A DNA stretch of 27,624 nucleotides from contig WALD01000071.1 in NCBI GenBank assembly GCA_015523055.1, forward strand, positions 1 to 27,624. Direction: 5' to 3'. The DNA comes from Candidatus Altarchaeota archaeon. GTDB lineage: Archaea > Altiarchaeota > Altiarchaeia > IMC4 > QMZM01. Each line of letters opens with the position of its first letter. Position 1 is the stretch's first letter. Of this stretch, positions 21,840 through 27,624 are shown one piece after another. A model generated the notes under the pieces. That model was not told the origin of the DNA. It saw nothing but the letters and a program-made list of their open reading frames with translations, and ran no database searches. The position numbers and the translations under genes were made by a program.

Positions 21840-22526
21840 CTATTTTTCCAGGATATTGAGTATGTCCCTGAGTTCTGGGATTATGTAGTCTGGCTCCTCT
21901 TCAGAATTTTTTATGCTATCTCTTTGATTGCCTTTAAGAATCTGAACCGTCAGCATGCCTATCTTCTTGGCTCCTACTATGTCCCTGTCGATGCGGTCGC
22001 CCACCATCATAGCCTCTGATGGTTTGCATTTGAGGCTGTCAATAGCAAGTTTGAATATCCTCGGGTCGGGCTTTTCCCTGCCTATCTCCTCTGAGATTAT
22101 GACGGAATCAAAGAAGTGCTGAATCCCCAGCCTTATCAGCTTCTCCCATTGCTTGACTGCAAGGCCGTTGGTTATGATCCCCAGTTTATAGTTACGGTCT
22201 CTGAGGCTGAGCAGGGTGGGAACTGTATCGCGGAACGGTACAAGGCAGGTGAGTTTTGTGTTGTGATAGGCGATAAGTCCTGCCGCCATGATGCGGGGGT
22301 TTCCATTATATCCTGACTCCCTGAGGAGCTCGTTAAAGTGCCCCAGATAGTTGGATCCAAACCTCCTCACTATCCTCCTCAGCGACCTCATTGCTGTCTC
22401 CTCAGTTAGATTAAGGCCCGCCTCTATCATCGCCTTTATTGCGTTCCTTCTGGCTGATTCAGCCTGAAAGGTGCTGTCATAAAGTGTATCATCCACATCA
22501 AAGAAGACCGCTTTTATTTTATGCAT
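21840..22526 (-). CDS. HAD superfamily hydrolase (subfamily IA phosphatase type)
   Basis: The 228-residue protein has all HAD motifs: motif I FFDVDDTLYD near residues 8-17 (nucleophile D10, acid D12), motif II IITNG, motif III lysine in GREKPDPRIF, and motif IV MVGDRIDRDIVGAKKIGM. The alpha-helical C1 cap between motifs I and II fits subfamily IA. The substrate is likely a small phosphorylated metabolite, but the sequence does not say which. It diverges from thrC with a 31-bp gap. Confidence 0.9.
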   Translation of the reverse strand: MHKIKAVFFDVDDTLYDSTFQAESARRNAIKAMIEAGLNLTEETAMRSLRRIVRRFGSNYLGHFNELLRESGYNGNPRIMAAGLIAYHNTKLTCLVPFRDTVPTLLSLRDRNYKLGIITNGLAVKQWEKLIRLGIQHFFDSVIISEEIGREKPDPRIFKLAIDSLKCKPSEAMMVGDRIDRDIVGAKKIGMLTVQILKGNQRDSIKNSEEEPDYIIPELRDILNILEK

Positions 22527-22555
22527 ATTATAACCTCAGGGTGAATAATTATATA
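22525..22555. promoter_or_regulatory. Overlapping divergent promoters of the HAD gene and thrC
   Basis: The 31-bp gap contains two TATA-like strings. CATATTATAACC, centred near 22530, is about 28 nt before the thrC ATG. AATTATATACTA, centred near 22547, is about 21 nt from the HAD start when read leftward. Both genes would be leaderless, and each TATA box lies at or near the transcription start of the other, so use of one probably interferes with the other. Confidence 0.45.
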
Positions 22556-22557
22556 CT

Positions 22558-23832
22558 ATGAAAGTAGTATTGAAATGCATCGACTGTGGGGAAGAATTCC
22601 AGCCCGGTGCGTTTTACAGGTGTGAGAAGTGCTCCGGATTGCTGGATGTGATTCCGGACATTGCTGAACTGAATGTTTCAAGGGAGCTCTTTGATTCAAG
22701 GCTCGGCTCCAGAGAATTCCCCTACAGCAGCGGGGTATGGAGATTCAGGGAGATGATACATCCCTTGGTTGAGAAGAGGGACATTGTCTCCAGAGCAGAG
22801 GGAAACACCCGCCTTTACAGGCATGAGAAGGTTTCCGCCTATACCGGAATCAGGGACATTGTGCTTAAGCACGAAGGAGAGAATCCATCAGGCTCGTTTA
22901 AAGACCGTGGAATGAGTCCCGGTATATCCGAGGCAAAAAGACTAGGAATGGAGATTGTTGCCTGTGCCTCCACAGGGAATACATCCGCATCGATGGCAGC
23001 TTATGCTTCGCTCGCAGGAATCAGGTCGGTGGTGTTTATCCCAGAAGGAATGATTGCATTCGGGAAGCTGTCCCAGGCCCTTGCGTATGGGGCCCATGTC
23101 CTTCAGATAAAGGGTAACTTCGACAGGGCGATGGCCCTCGTTCAGGAGTCCTCAATGGAATTTGGCATGTATATCCTGAACTCAATCAACCCTTGGAGGA
23201 TTGAGGGTCAGAAGTCCATAATATTCGAATTAATTCAGCAACTGGAGTGGAATCCACCTGACTGGATTGTTGTCCCTGCCGGAAATCTGGGGAATTCTTC
23301 AGCCTTTGGGAAGGCACTGATGGAGCTGAAAGAACTGGAGCTGATTGATAAGGTGCCGAGGATTGCTTCAGTCCAGGCCACTGGTGCCAATCCATTCTAT
23401 AAGATGTGGAAGGGAAAAAAGGATGAATTGGATGCCGTAGATAAGCCCGAGACAATAGCAACAGCCATTAAAATCGGAAATCCAATCAGCTGGAAGAAGG
23501 CAATGAGGGCCATAAAGTTCAGTAGCGGAGTTGTTGAGGAGGTGTCAGATCAGGAGATAATGGATGCCAAGGCCATAATTGATTCATCGGGGATAGGATG
23601 TGAACCTGCGTCAGCAGCATCGGTAGCGGGGGCGAAGAAGCTACTTGATACAGGGGTGATAGACAGCAAAGAGAAAGTGGTGTGTATAATAACAGGGAAT
23701 GTCTTGAAGGACCCGGATGCAACGATAAATTATCATCTGGGAAAGCTGAAGGGAATTCATCCAAAATTCCAGAACAAACCAACTGTTATTGATGCAGATC
23801 TGGAGAGTGTGAGAAAGGCCGTATTAGGATAA
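22558..23832 (+). CDS. thrC: Threonine synthase
   Basis: The 424-residue PLP enzyme converts O-phosphohomoserine to threonine. An N-terminal zinc-ribbon-like segment has cysteines C7, C10, C22 and C25 (KCIDCGEEF, RCEKCSG). The PLP lysine is K115 in NPSGSFKDRGM. ACASTGNTSASMAAYASLAG and the phosphate-binding VVPAGNLGNSSAFGKAL are typical, as is GCEPASAASVAGAKKL near the end. The ATG lies at a leaderless distance from its TATA box. No homoserine kinase or other threonine gene is nearby. Confidence 0.95.
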   Translation: MKVVLKCIDCGEEFQPGAFYRCEKCSGLLDVIPDIAELNVSRELFDSRLGSREFPYSSGVWRFREMIHPLVEKRDIVSRAEGNTRLYRHEKVSAYTGIRDIVLKHEGENPSGSFKDRGMSPGISEAKRLGMEIVACASTGNTSASMAAYASLAGIRSVVFIPEGMIAFGKLSQALAYGAHVLQIKGNFDRAMALVQESSMEFGMYILNSINPWRIEGQKSIIFELIQQLEWNPPDWIVVPAGNLGNSSAFGKALMELKELELIDKVPRIASVQATGANPFYKMWKGKKDELDAVDKPETIATAIKIGNPISWKKAMRAIKFSSGVVEEVSDQEIMDAKAIIDSSGIGCEPASAASVAGAKKLLDTGVIDSKEKVVCIITGNVLKDPDATINYHLGKLKGIHPKFQNKPTVIDADLESVRKAVLG

Positions 23833-23863
23833 TAATCCCAGTGCTTCTTTCCCACTTAGTCTC

Positions 23864-24682
23864 TCATAGCCTTTCCAGAATTATTTCCGCCACCTTCCTG
23901 CCGGAGAGTAGCATACCTCCAAAGATGGGGCCCATTCTTGGAGCTCCGAAGACTGCGTTGGCTGCCATACCAGCAACATAGAGATTGGGATATATCTCCC
24001 GGGTATTTTCAACAACGAGAATTTCGGACTTCCTGGCCCACATGGAGCATTCACCCTCAACCTCTCCTGAGGGGGTATTGAGTTTGCCGACCTTCCTTTG
24101 TGTAATGTGGCAGACCTCCGCCGGATGGCCGGTTGCATCAACTGAGAATTTTGAGGCAATGGTAAGGGGGTCTACATGAAACCCTGCCACATCAACTGCA
24201 CTCCAGTTAATGACGAATCCCGTAATCTCATTCTCTCTTATCATAACATCCTCAACAGAGATTGCATTGAAGATTTTCGCCCCAGAGTCAATTGCGTTTG
24301 ACGTCAGCTTTGCCACTGATTCTATTGAATTCGCAACATATTGTTTTGATGGCGAATCTAAAGCTTCGTCATTTATTGTGAATTCCTGATTCGCAATATC
24401 TTTATCCTCTATATAGTTTATGCCAAAGTCATCAAGAATTCCCTTTGCCTCCTCCTGGACTATAATCTTGGGGAACATCATACCCCCTCCCCACATACCT
24501 CCTCCAACAGAGAGTTTCCTCTCAAAAAGTGAAACAGATGCTCCTCCATCTGCCAGATATTTTGCTGCCACCAGGCCAGCGGGGCCTCCGCCCGCTATGG
24601 CAACATCGATATCAAGGCTATCTATAATATCCTTAACGGCATTTTCTAATATCATCCTCGTTATTTTTGTTTCATCAATCAT
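23864..24682 (-). CDS. thi4: Thi4 family thiazole synthase, sulfide-using type
   Basis: The 272-residue protein of the Thi4 family makes the thiazole part of thiamine from NAD and glycine. The dinucleotide-binding GGGPAGLVAAKYLADGG begins at residue 31, followed by SLFERKLSVGGGMWGGG. VINWSAVDVAGFHVDPL has H169 where yeast Thi4 has the cysteine that donates its own sulfur. Archaeal enzymes with histidine here use free sulfide and act catalytically. The C-terminal segment FGAPRMGPIFGGMLLSGRK is conserved. An older annotation, ribose-1,5-bisphosphate isomerase, appears for this family. A TATA-like CCTTAAAAAGG lies about 24 nt before the ATG. Confidence 0.93.
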   Translation of the reverse strand: MIDETKITRMILENAVKDIIDSLDIDVAIAGGGPAGLVAAKYLADGGASVSLFERKLSVGGGMWGGGMMFPKIIVQEEAKGILDDFGINYIEDKDIANQEFTINDEALDSPSKQYVANSIESVAKLTSNAIDSGAKIFNAISVEDVMIRENEITGFVINWSAVDVAGFHVDPLTIASKFSVDATGHPAEVCHITQRKVGKLNTPSGEVEGECSMWARKSEILVVENTREIYPNLYVAGMAANAVFGAPRMGPIFGGMLLSGRKVAEIILERL

Positions 24683-24723
24683 CTTTTATTGATTCTTCCC
24701 TCCTTTTTAAGGAATGGCGATTA

Positions 24724-24734
24724 CTTATATATAC
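24724..24734 (+). promoter_or_regulatory. TATA box of the TrkA-type gene
   Basis: CTTATATATAC is centred near 24729, about 31 nt before the ATG at 24760, so the transcript probably has a very short leader. A second box, CCTTAAAAAGG near 24706, serves thi4 in the other direction. Here the two divergent genes have separate elements within a 77-bp gap. Confidence 0.55.
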
Positions 24735-24759
24735 CTTCGAGATTAATATAAGACCCAAG

Positions 24760-25413
24760 ATGTATGTTATAATTATCGGTTGTGGTGGTATAGGTGCTGC
24801 TTTGGCCAAGCACCTTATCAACGAAGAGCATGAGATAGTCATAGTCGAGAAGGATGAAAAGAGAGCAAAAGAACTGGCTGAGTCAATGGACGCTCTCATA
24901 ATAAACGGCGACGGAAGCAATCCGGAAATTCTCAGTGATGCAGGAATTGAAAAGGCTGATGCTGTTGTGGTTCTGACAAAGGATGATAATACCAACCTGA
25001 CTATCTGCCAGATTGTAAAGAAGTTTGATAAAATAAGAATTGTTTCTAAGGTGAACGACCAGAGCAAACAGGACCTTTATCTTGGTCTGGAGATTACTGC
25101 TGCGATAAGCCCTATTGCTGCTCTTGTCAGCTACTTCAAGAATGCCATAACCCAGGGCACGAGTAAGAGCATCGCATCAATAGGAAAGGGCAGAGCTGAG
25201 ATAGTCGAAATCAAACTGTCAAATGAAGATCTGGATGGGAAGAGGATCAGGGATGTAGCCATGCCACCCAGTTCAATGATATGTCTTATCTCCCGAAACG
25301 GTGAGGTGATAATTGCTTCGTCTGATGAGATCCTGAAGAGGAACGATCTCCTTACAGTAGTCACTAAAACTGAGGTATCAAAGGACGTCAGCACGATTTT
25401 AAAGGGTAAATGA
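24760..25413 (+). CDS. trkA: TrkA-type K+ uptake regulatory protein
   Basis: The 218-residue protein has an N-terminal NAD-binding RCK/TrkA-N domain (VIIIGCGGIGAALAKHL, then IINGDGSNPEILSDAG) and a C-terminal TrkA-C domain from about residue 135. It would bind the inner face of a Trk/Ktr-type potassium channel and gate it by nucleotide binding. I choose the ATG at 24760, since the upstream in-frame ATG at 24667 lies before the TATA box and overlaps thi4, and the Rossmann motif begins directly with MYVIIIG. The channel subunit (trkH) is not in the window. Confidence 0.92.
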   Translation: MYVIIIGCGGIGAALAKHLINEEHEIVIVEKDEKRAKELAESMDALIINGDGSNPEILSDAGIEKADAVVVLTKDDNTNLTICQIVKKFDKIRIVSKVNDQSKQDLYLGLEITAAISPIAALVSYFKNAITQGTSKSIASIGKGRAEIVEIKLSNEDLDGKRIRDVAMPPSSMICLISRNGEVIIASSDEILKRNDLLTVVTKTEVSKDVSTILKGK

Positions 25414-25431
25414 AAATTCACCCGATTGAAT

Positions 25432-26370
25432 TCACGCCGGGGACGGTTCAGGAACCGGATACTTTTCTATGAGCTTCTTCTTGTGCAATTCCTTTACGAG
25501 TTCATCGTAACGGTTCTTTATCGCCGACTCGGGAATGTTGGAGAACCCTGTTATCCTCTCTGTATTCTTGTCGTTTGTCACCCTTCCTGCCAGGAAGATT
25601 GCTGCTGCTGCGATACTTATCGGCACCTTTCCTGCAATTATCCCTTTCTTCCTGGCTTTTTCAAGCATCTCCATCGCCTTGGCTTCGGTCTTTCCTGAAA
25701 CCTTCAGCTGGCTCGCAAGTCTTGGAACATAATCTGCTGCCTTTATTACTGGCATTCTCAGATTAAGTCTTCTGCAGATAGTTCTATAACTTCTTCCGAT
25801 TTCCTTCTTTTTGACTCCAGATACCTCCTTTAACTCGTCCAATGTTTTGGGTAGATGATGATTCCTTGATACGAGATAGATTATGGCTGCTATTACGCTC
25901 TCTATCGACCTCCCCCTCACTATCCCTTTATTTACGCACTTTCTATACCAGCGAGCACATTCTTCTTTTATGTTGTCTGAAACATTGAGATTGGCGCACA
26001 TACGGTCAAGCTCCGGAAGAGCAATGGATAGATTCCTGTCGACTGAGGTGCCCATTCTGGATCGCCTCTGCCACTTCCTCAACCTGTAGAGCTGGGCCTT
26101 CCTCTCCGTTGGAATTGCACTGCCTTTTATGTCCCGGTCATATCTATCAATCTCAGTAGTCAGTCCGATATTTTGTTTTGCATATTTTATAGGGCCTCCG
26201 GTTCTTGCTCGTTTATCCATCTGGTCCTCATTGAATGCCCTCCATTCCGGGCCGAAATCAAAGACCTTGTCGTTTAGAATTAAACCGCAGTTTTTGCACA
26301 GAATCTCGCCATGTCTGTAGTCTACAACAAAATTTGTGCTCCCGCATGCTTTACATACACTCTTTTCCAT
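25432..26370 (-). CDS. tfb: Transcription initiation factor B (TFB)
   Basis: The 312-residue archaeal counterpart of TFIIB recruits RNA polymerase to TBP-bound promoters and helps open DNA. The N-terminal zinc ribbon has C6, C9, C25 and C28 (VCKACGSTNF, LCKNCGLIL), and the B-reader FGPEWRAF follows. Two cyclin repeats cover about residues 105-305: GRSIESVIAAIIYLVSR in the first and GKVPISIAAAAIFLAGR in the second. A GAGGTGGT ribosome site stands five bases before the ATG, in contrast to the leaderless genes nearby. Only one tfb copy is seen in this window. Confidence 0.97.
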   Translation of the reverse strand: MEKSVCKACGSTNFVVDYRHGEILCKNCGLILNDKVFDFGPEWRAFNEDQMDKRARTGGPIKYAKQNIGLTTEIDRYDRDIKGSAIPTERKAQLYRLRKWQRRSRMGTSVDRNLSIALPELDRMCANLNVSDNIKEECARWYRKCVNKGIVRGRSIESVIAAIIYLVSRNHHLPKTLDELKEVSGVKKKEIGRSYRTICRRLNLRMPVIKAADYVPRLASQLKVSGKTEAKAMEMLEKARKKGIIAGKVPISIAAAAIFLAGRVTNDKNTERITGFSNIPESAIKNRYDELVKELHKKKLIEKYPVPEPSPA

Positions 26371-26447
26371 TTTACCACCTCAAAAACAACCAACTGAACG
26401 AAAGCATAAAGCCTGAATGGAAAACTCCAGGTCCAACCACCTGAAGA

Positions 26448-26460
26448 ATTATATAAAAAG
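26448..26460 (-). promoter_or_regulatory. Candidate TATA box of tfb
   Basis: Read leftward, CTTTTTATATAAT is centred near 26454, about 84 nt before the tfb start, giving a leader of about 55-60 nt that would carry the ribosome site. A second TATA-like string, GTATTTAAAGG read leftward, lies near 26511, between this box and tRNA-Pro, and is an alternative. Confidence 0.45.
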
Positions 26461-26534
26461 TATATTCAGCCTCCTTCCGTTACATATCTTACTATGTTGC
26501 TTTACCTTTAAATACTTTACGGTTCTGATGGGTT

Positions 26535-26607
26535 TGGGGCCGCCGAGATTCGAACTCGGGTTACCAGCGCCCCGGGCTGGAAGGATGCCAAGCTACCCTA
26601 CGGCCCC
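26535..26607 (-). tRNA. tRNA-Pro (GGG)
   Basis: The cloverleaf forms fully on the minus strand: acceptor GGGGCCG/CGGCCCC, anticodon stem CCAGC/GCTGG, T-arm CCGAG-TTCGAAT-CTCGG and discriminator A73. The anticodon GGG is at 26571-26573. CCA is not encoded. The anticodon loop reads CCGGGGC, so position 33 is C instead of the nearly universal U. Confidence 0.93.
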
Positions 26608-26643
26608 TGTTGGTTCTATGTAGTGGTCAACTCTTCTAAGGAT

Positions 26644-26730
26644 TGGACCCGTCGGGATTTGAACCCGAGGCCTCCCGCAGTTTAGCTAATGTTGCCAAGC
26701 GGACGATCTACCATGCTGATCTACGGGCCC
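26644..26730 (-). tRNA. tRNA-Ala (GGC) with a 13-nt intron
   Basis: The acceptor stem GGGCCCG/CGGGTCC includes the G3-U70 pair that identifies tRNA-Ala, and the discriminator is A73. The anticodon stem TCCGC/GCGGG encloses 20 nt rather than 7. Anticodon GGC is at 26694-26696, and a 13-nt intron fits at 26680-26692 between positions 37 and 38, the usual archaeal intron site. The T-arm TCGGG-TTCAAAT-CCCGA is normal. CCA is not encoded. Confidence 0.92.
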
Positions 26731-26741
26731 TGATTGATTGA

Positions 26742-26771
26742 GAATTTCCCCGCTTTTTTGCCGGGGAATTC
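26742..26771. repeat. Hairpin between tRNA-Ala and tRNA-Ser genes
   Basis: The halves GAATT-T-CCCC-GC and GC-C-GGGG-AATTC pair around a T6 loop, with single-base bulges at 26747 and 26762. It lies in the 58-bp gap between two tRNA genes read leftward, and may be a processing signal or weak terminator. It contains a GAATTC. Confidence 0.55.
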
Positions 26772-26788
26772 TACCTTTATTGACAGTT

Positions 26789-26874
26789 CGCCGAGGTTGG
26801 GATTTGAACCCAAGAGGCCGCAAGGGCCACAGACTTAGCAGGCCTGCGCGTTGACCAGACTCCGCCACCTCGGC
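26789..26874 (-). tRNA. tRNA-Ser (GCT)
   Basis: The acceptor GCCGAGG/CCTCGGC, anticodon stem CAGGC/GTCTG and long variable arm (GGCCC-TTGC-GGCC type) match a class II tRNA. The anticodon GCT is at 26837-26839. The discriminator G73 is the serine identity base. The T-arm TTGGG-TTCAAAT-CCCAA is normal and CCA is not encoded. Confidence 0.95.
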
Positions 26875-26896
26875 ATGTGAATGAAGTGAACATGAT

Positions 26897-26990
26897 GGGG
26901 GTGGCCGTACGAGCGAAGCGAGTCGTATGTGGTTGAGCCTGCGGCTCAGACACATGTCCAAATCTGAAAGACTCGGCCATATCCACCCCC
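26897..26990. ncRNA. Strongly structured intergenic segment, candidate non-coding RNA
   Basis: An outer helix GGGGGTGG (26897-26904) with CCACCCCC (26983-26990) continues as CCG (26905-26907) with CGG (26974-26976). Inside are two hairpins. One is TACGA/TCGTA (26908-26912, 26923-26927). The other is ATGTG/CACAT (26927-26931, 26951-26955) topped by TGAGCC-TGC-GGCTCA (26934-26948). They share base 26927, so one of the two would give up its terminal pair. It lies between truB and tRNA-Ser, all leftward, so the minus strand is the likelier transcript. No tRNA T-loop, C/D boxes or clear H/ACA pattern fits. A further hairpin with CGACC/GGTCG ends lies near 27023-27053. Confidence 0.45.
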
Positions 26991-27091
26991 AGCTTGTTGA
27001 TGGGTTGGGTGGTGGTGGTAACGACCGAGGATTGTCTGATCGCCAGGGTCGGAGTTGTTTGATTATTAGGATATGGATTCAGGAGTAAAAG

Positions 27092-27624
27092 TTACCTGAG
27101 ATTCCACTTTCGGGGGTATGTGCTCGGGGGCATGATAACCCTTTCCATATCCACCACCCTTCCTTTTCGCATGTCCATAATCTCGCTGGAGCTTCGAAGG
27201 CTGCTTCCTATTGCTACAAGCTCATTCTTTAGAGTGAAAATAGCTACAATGTTGCTGAGCTCTATCCTGCTGTCCATTCTACAAATGCCGGGGGCATTGA
27301 GGTCCGCCCCGTGACATAGTGCATCTACAGCCCCATCATTTATCCATATCCTCTTAAGATGTTTAACTGCAGATTCTACAGGAAGGATGTATCTTCTGAG
27401 CTCTGACTCGTCGCCTGAATCGCGATAGAATTCGTAGGCATCCTTGAGGTCGTGCAGGGTCACAAGAGAATTCTCATCAAATGGGCCTGCCTTCGTTCTC
27501 CGGAGTTCCTGCATGTGGGCCCCCGTGCCGAGAACGAGACCAATATCGCGGCACATTTTTCTGATATATGTCCCTGCTTCACAACCAACTCTGAAAAGGA
27601 CGTCCCTGCCGTCCCTTTCTATCA
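27092..27624 (-). CDS. truB: tRNA/rRNA pseudouridine synthase Cbf5/TruB, C-terminal part
   Basis: This is the C-terminal ~177 codons of an archaeal Cbf5; the 5-prime end with the catalytic aspartate lies beyond the window. The open frame runs to the edge: RDVLFRVGCEAGTYIRKM precedes CRDIGLVLGTGAHMQELRRT, both typical of the catalytic domain. The PUA RNA-binding domain follows from about LPVESAVKHLKRIWIND to the end, VIMPPSTYPRKWNLR. In archaea Cbf5 is the H/ACA guide-RNA pseudouridine synthase and also modifies tRNA position 55. It is the first gene of the leftward tRNA block and may be co-transcribed with it. Confidence 0.93.
   Translation of the reverse strand, partial: IERDGRDVLFRVGCEAGTYIRKMCRDIGLVLGTGAHMQELRRTKAGPFDENSLVTLHDLKDAYEFYRDSGDESELRRYILPVESAVKHLKRIWINDGAVDALCHGADLNAPGICRMDSRIELSNIVAIFTLKNELVAIGSSLRSSSEIMDMRKGRVVDMERVIMPPSTYPRKWNLR

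Noticed and set aside
24667..24759. Upstream ATG of the trkA gene
   Set aside because: It lies before the TATA box, overlaps thi4, and would add 31 residues in front of the Rossmann motif that normally opens the protein.
26897..26990. A fourth tRNA gene on the minus strand
   Set aside because: The outer G-run/C-run helix looks like an acceptor stem, but no T-loop TTCRANY, no D-arm and no sensible anticodon arm can be placed.

Overview
The window is chromosomal DNA from an archaeon. The archaeal markers are replication factor C large subunit, transcription factor B, ribosomal protein L10e (uL16 family), elongation factor 1-beta, a HerA-type ATPase, a Cbf5/TruB pseudouridine synthase with a C-terminal PUA domain, a His-type (not Cys-type) Thi4, a class III (archaeal pilin) signal peptide, a DUF99 protein, and a tRNA-Ala with a short intron at position 37/38. 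Many start codons lie about 21-31 nt from a TATA-like box with no Shine-Dalgarno, as in leaderless archaeal transcription; a few genes do have purine-rich ribosome sites. I cannot fix the phylum from sequence alone. Euryarchaeota-like, Altiarchaeota-like or DPANN-like lineages all seem possible.

Layout. 1-244 holds a possible gene tail and a small tandem repeat. 245-1387 is rfcL (+), meeting a leftward group at 1388: two coiled-coil proteins and a CDP-alcohol phosphatidyltransferase. A polyprenyl-phosphate type glycosyltransferase (+) follows. Next is a leftward pair, L10e and EF-1-beta, whose upstream region carries a duplicated piece of the L10e gene plus short repeats and hairpins. A leftward five-gene operon (11344 to 5634) reads herA, a secreted helical protein, aroA, pheS and rnhB. 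Diverging from it is DUF99, then a solitary tnpB element with hairpin ends.

From 13278 a rightward group holds a 51-residue ORF, purH, folC and folP. PurH uses 10-formyl-tetrahydrofolate, and FolP and FolC make and glutamylate folate, so these genes form one functional module. It looks bacterial in type, because many archaea use PurP/PurO and tetrahydromethanopterin instead. A histone-deacetylase-family enzyme and hisS follow. A class III signal-peptide protein (-) diverges from a DUF4013 membrane protein and an RDD membrane protein (+). Then come a HAD hydrolase (-), thrC (+), thi4 (-), a TrkA-type K+ uptake regulator (+) and tfb (-). The right end is an all-leftward RNA-processing block: truB (cut by the window end), a strongly structured intergenic segment, tRNA-Ser(GCU), tRNA-Ala(GGC) and tRNA-Pro(GGG).

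The most unusual whole-window signal is the palindrome GAATTC. I count roughly 64 copies by eye, against about 7 expected by chance, while the near neighbour CAATTC occurs only about 14 times. Other points of interest are the PurH-FolC-FolP module, the L10e 5-prime duplication, the structured segment beside truB, and a replication factor C large subunit whose Walker B glutamate is replaced by histidine. I found no CRISPR array, rRNA or obvious defence island.
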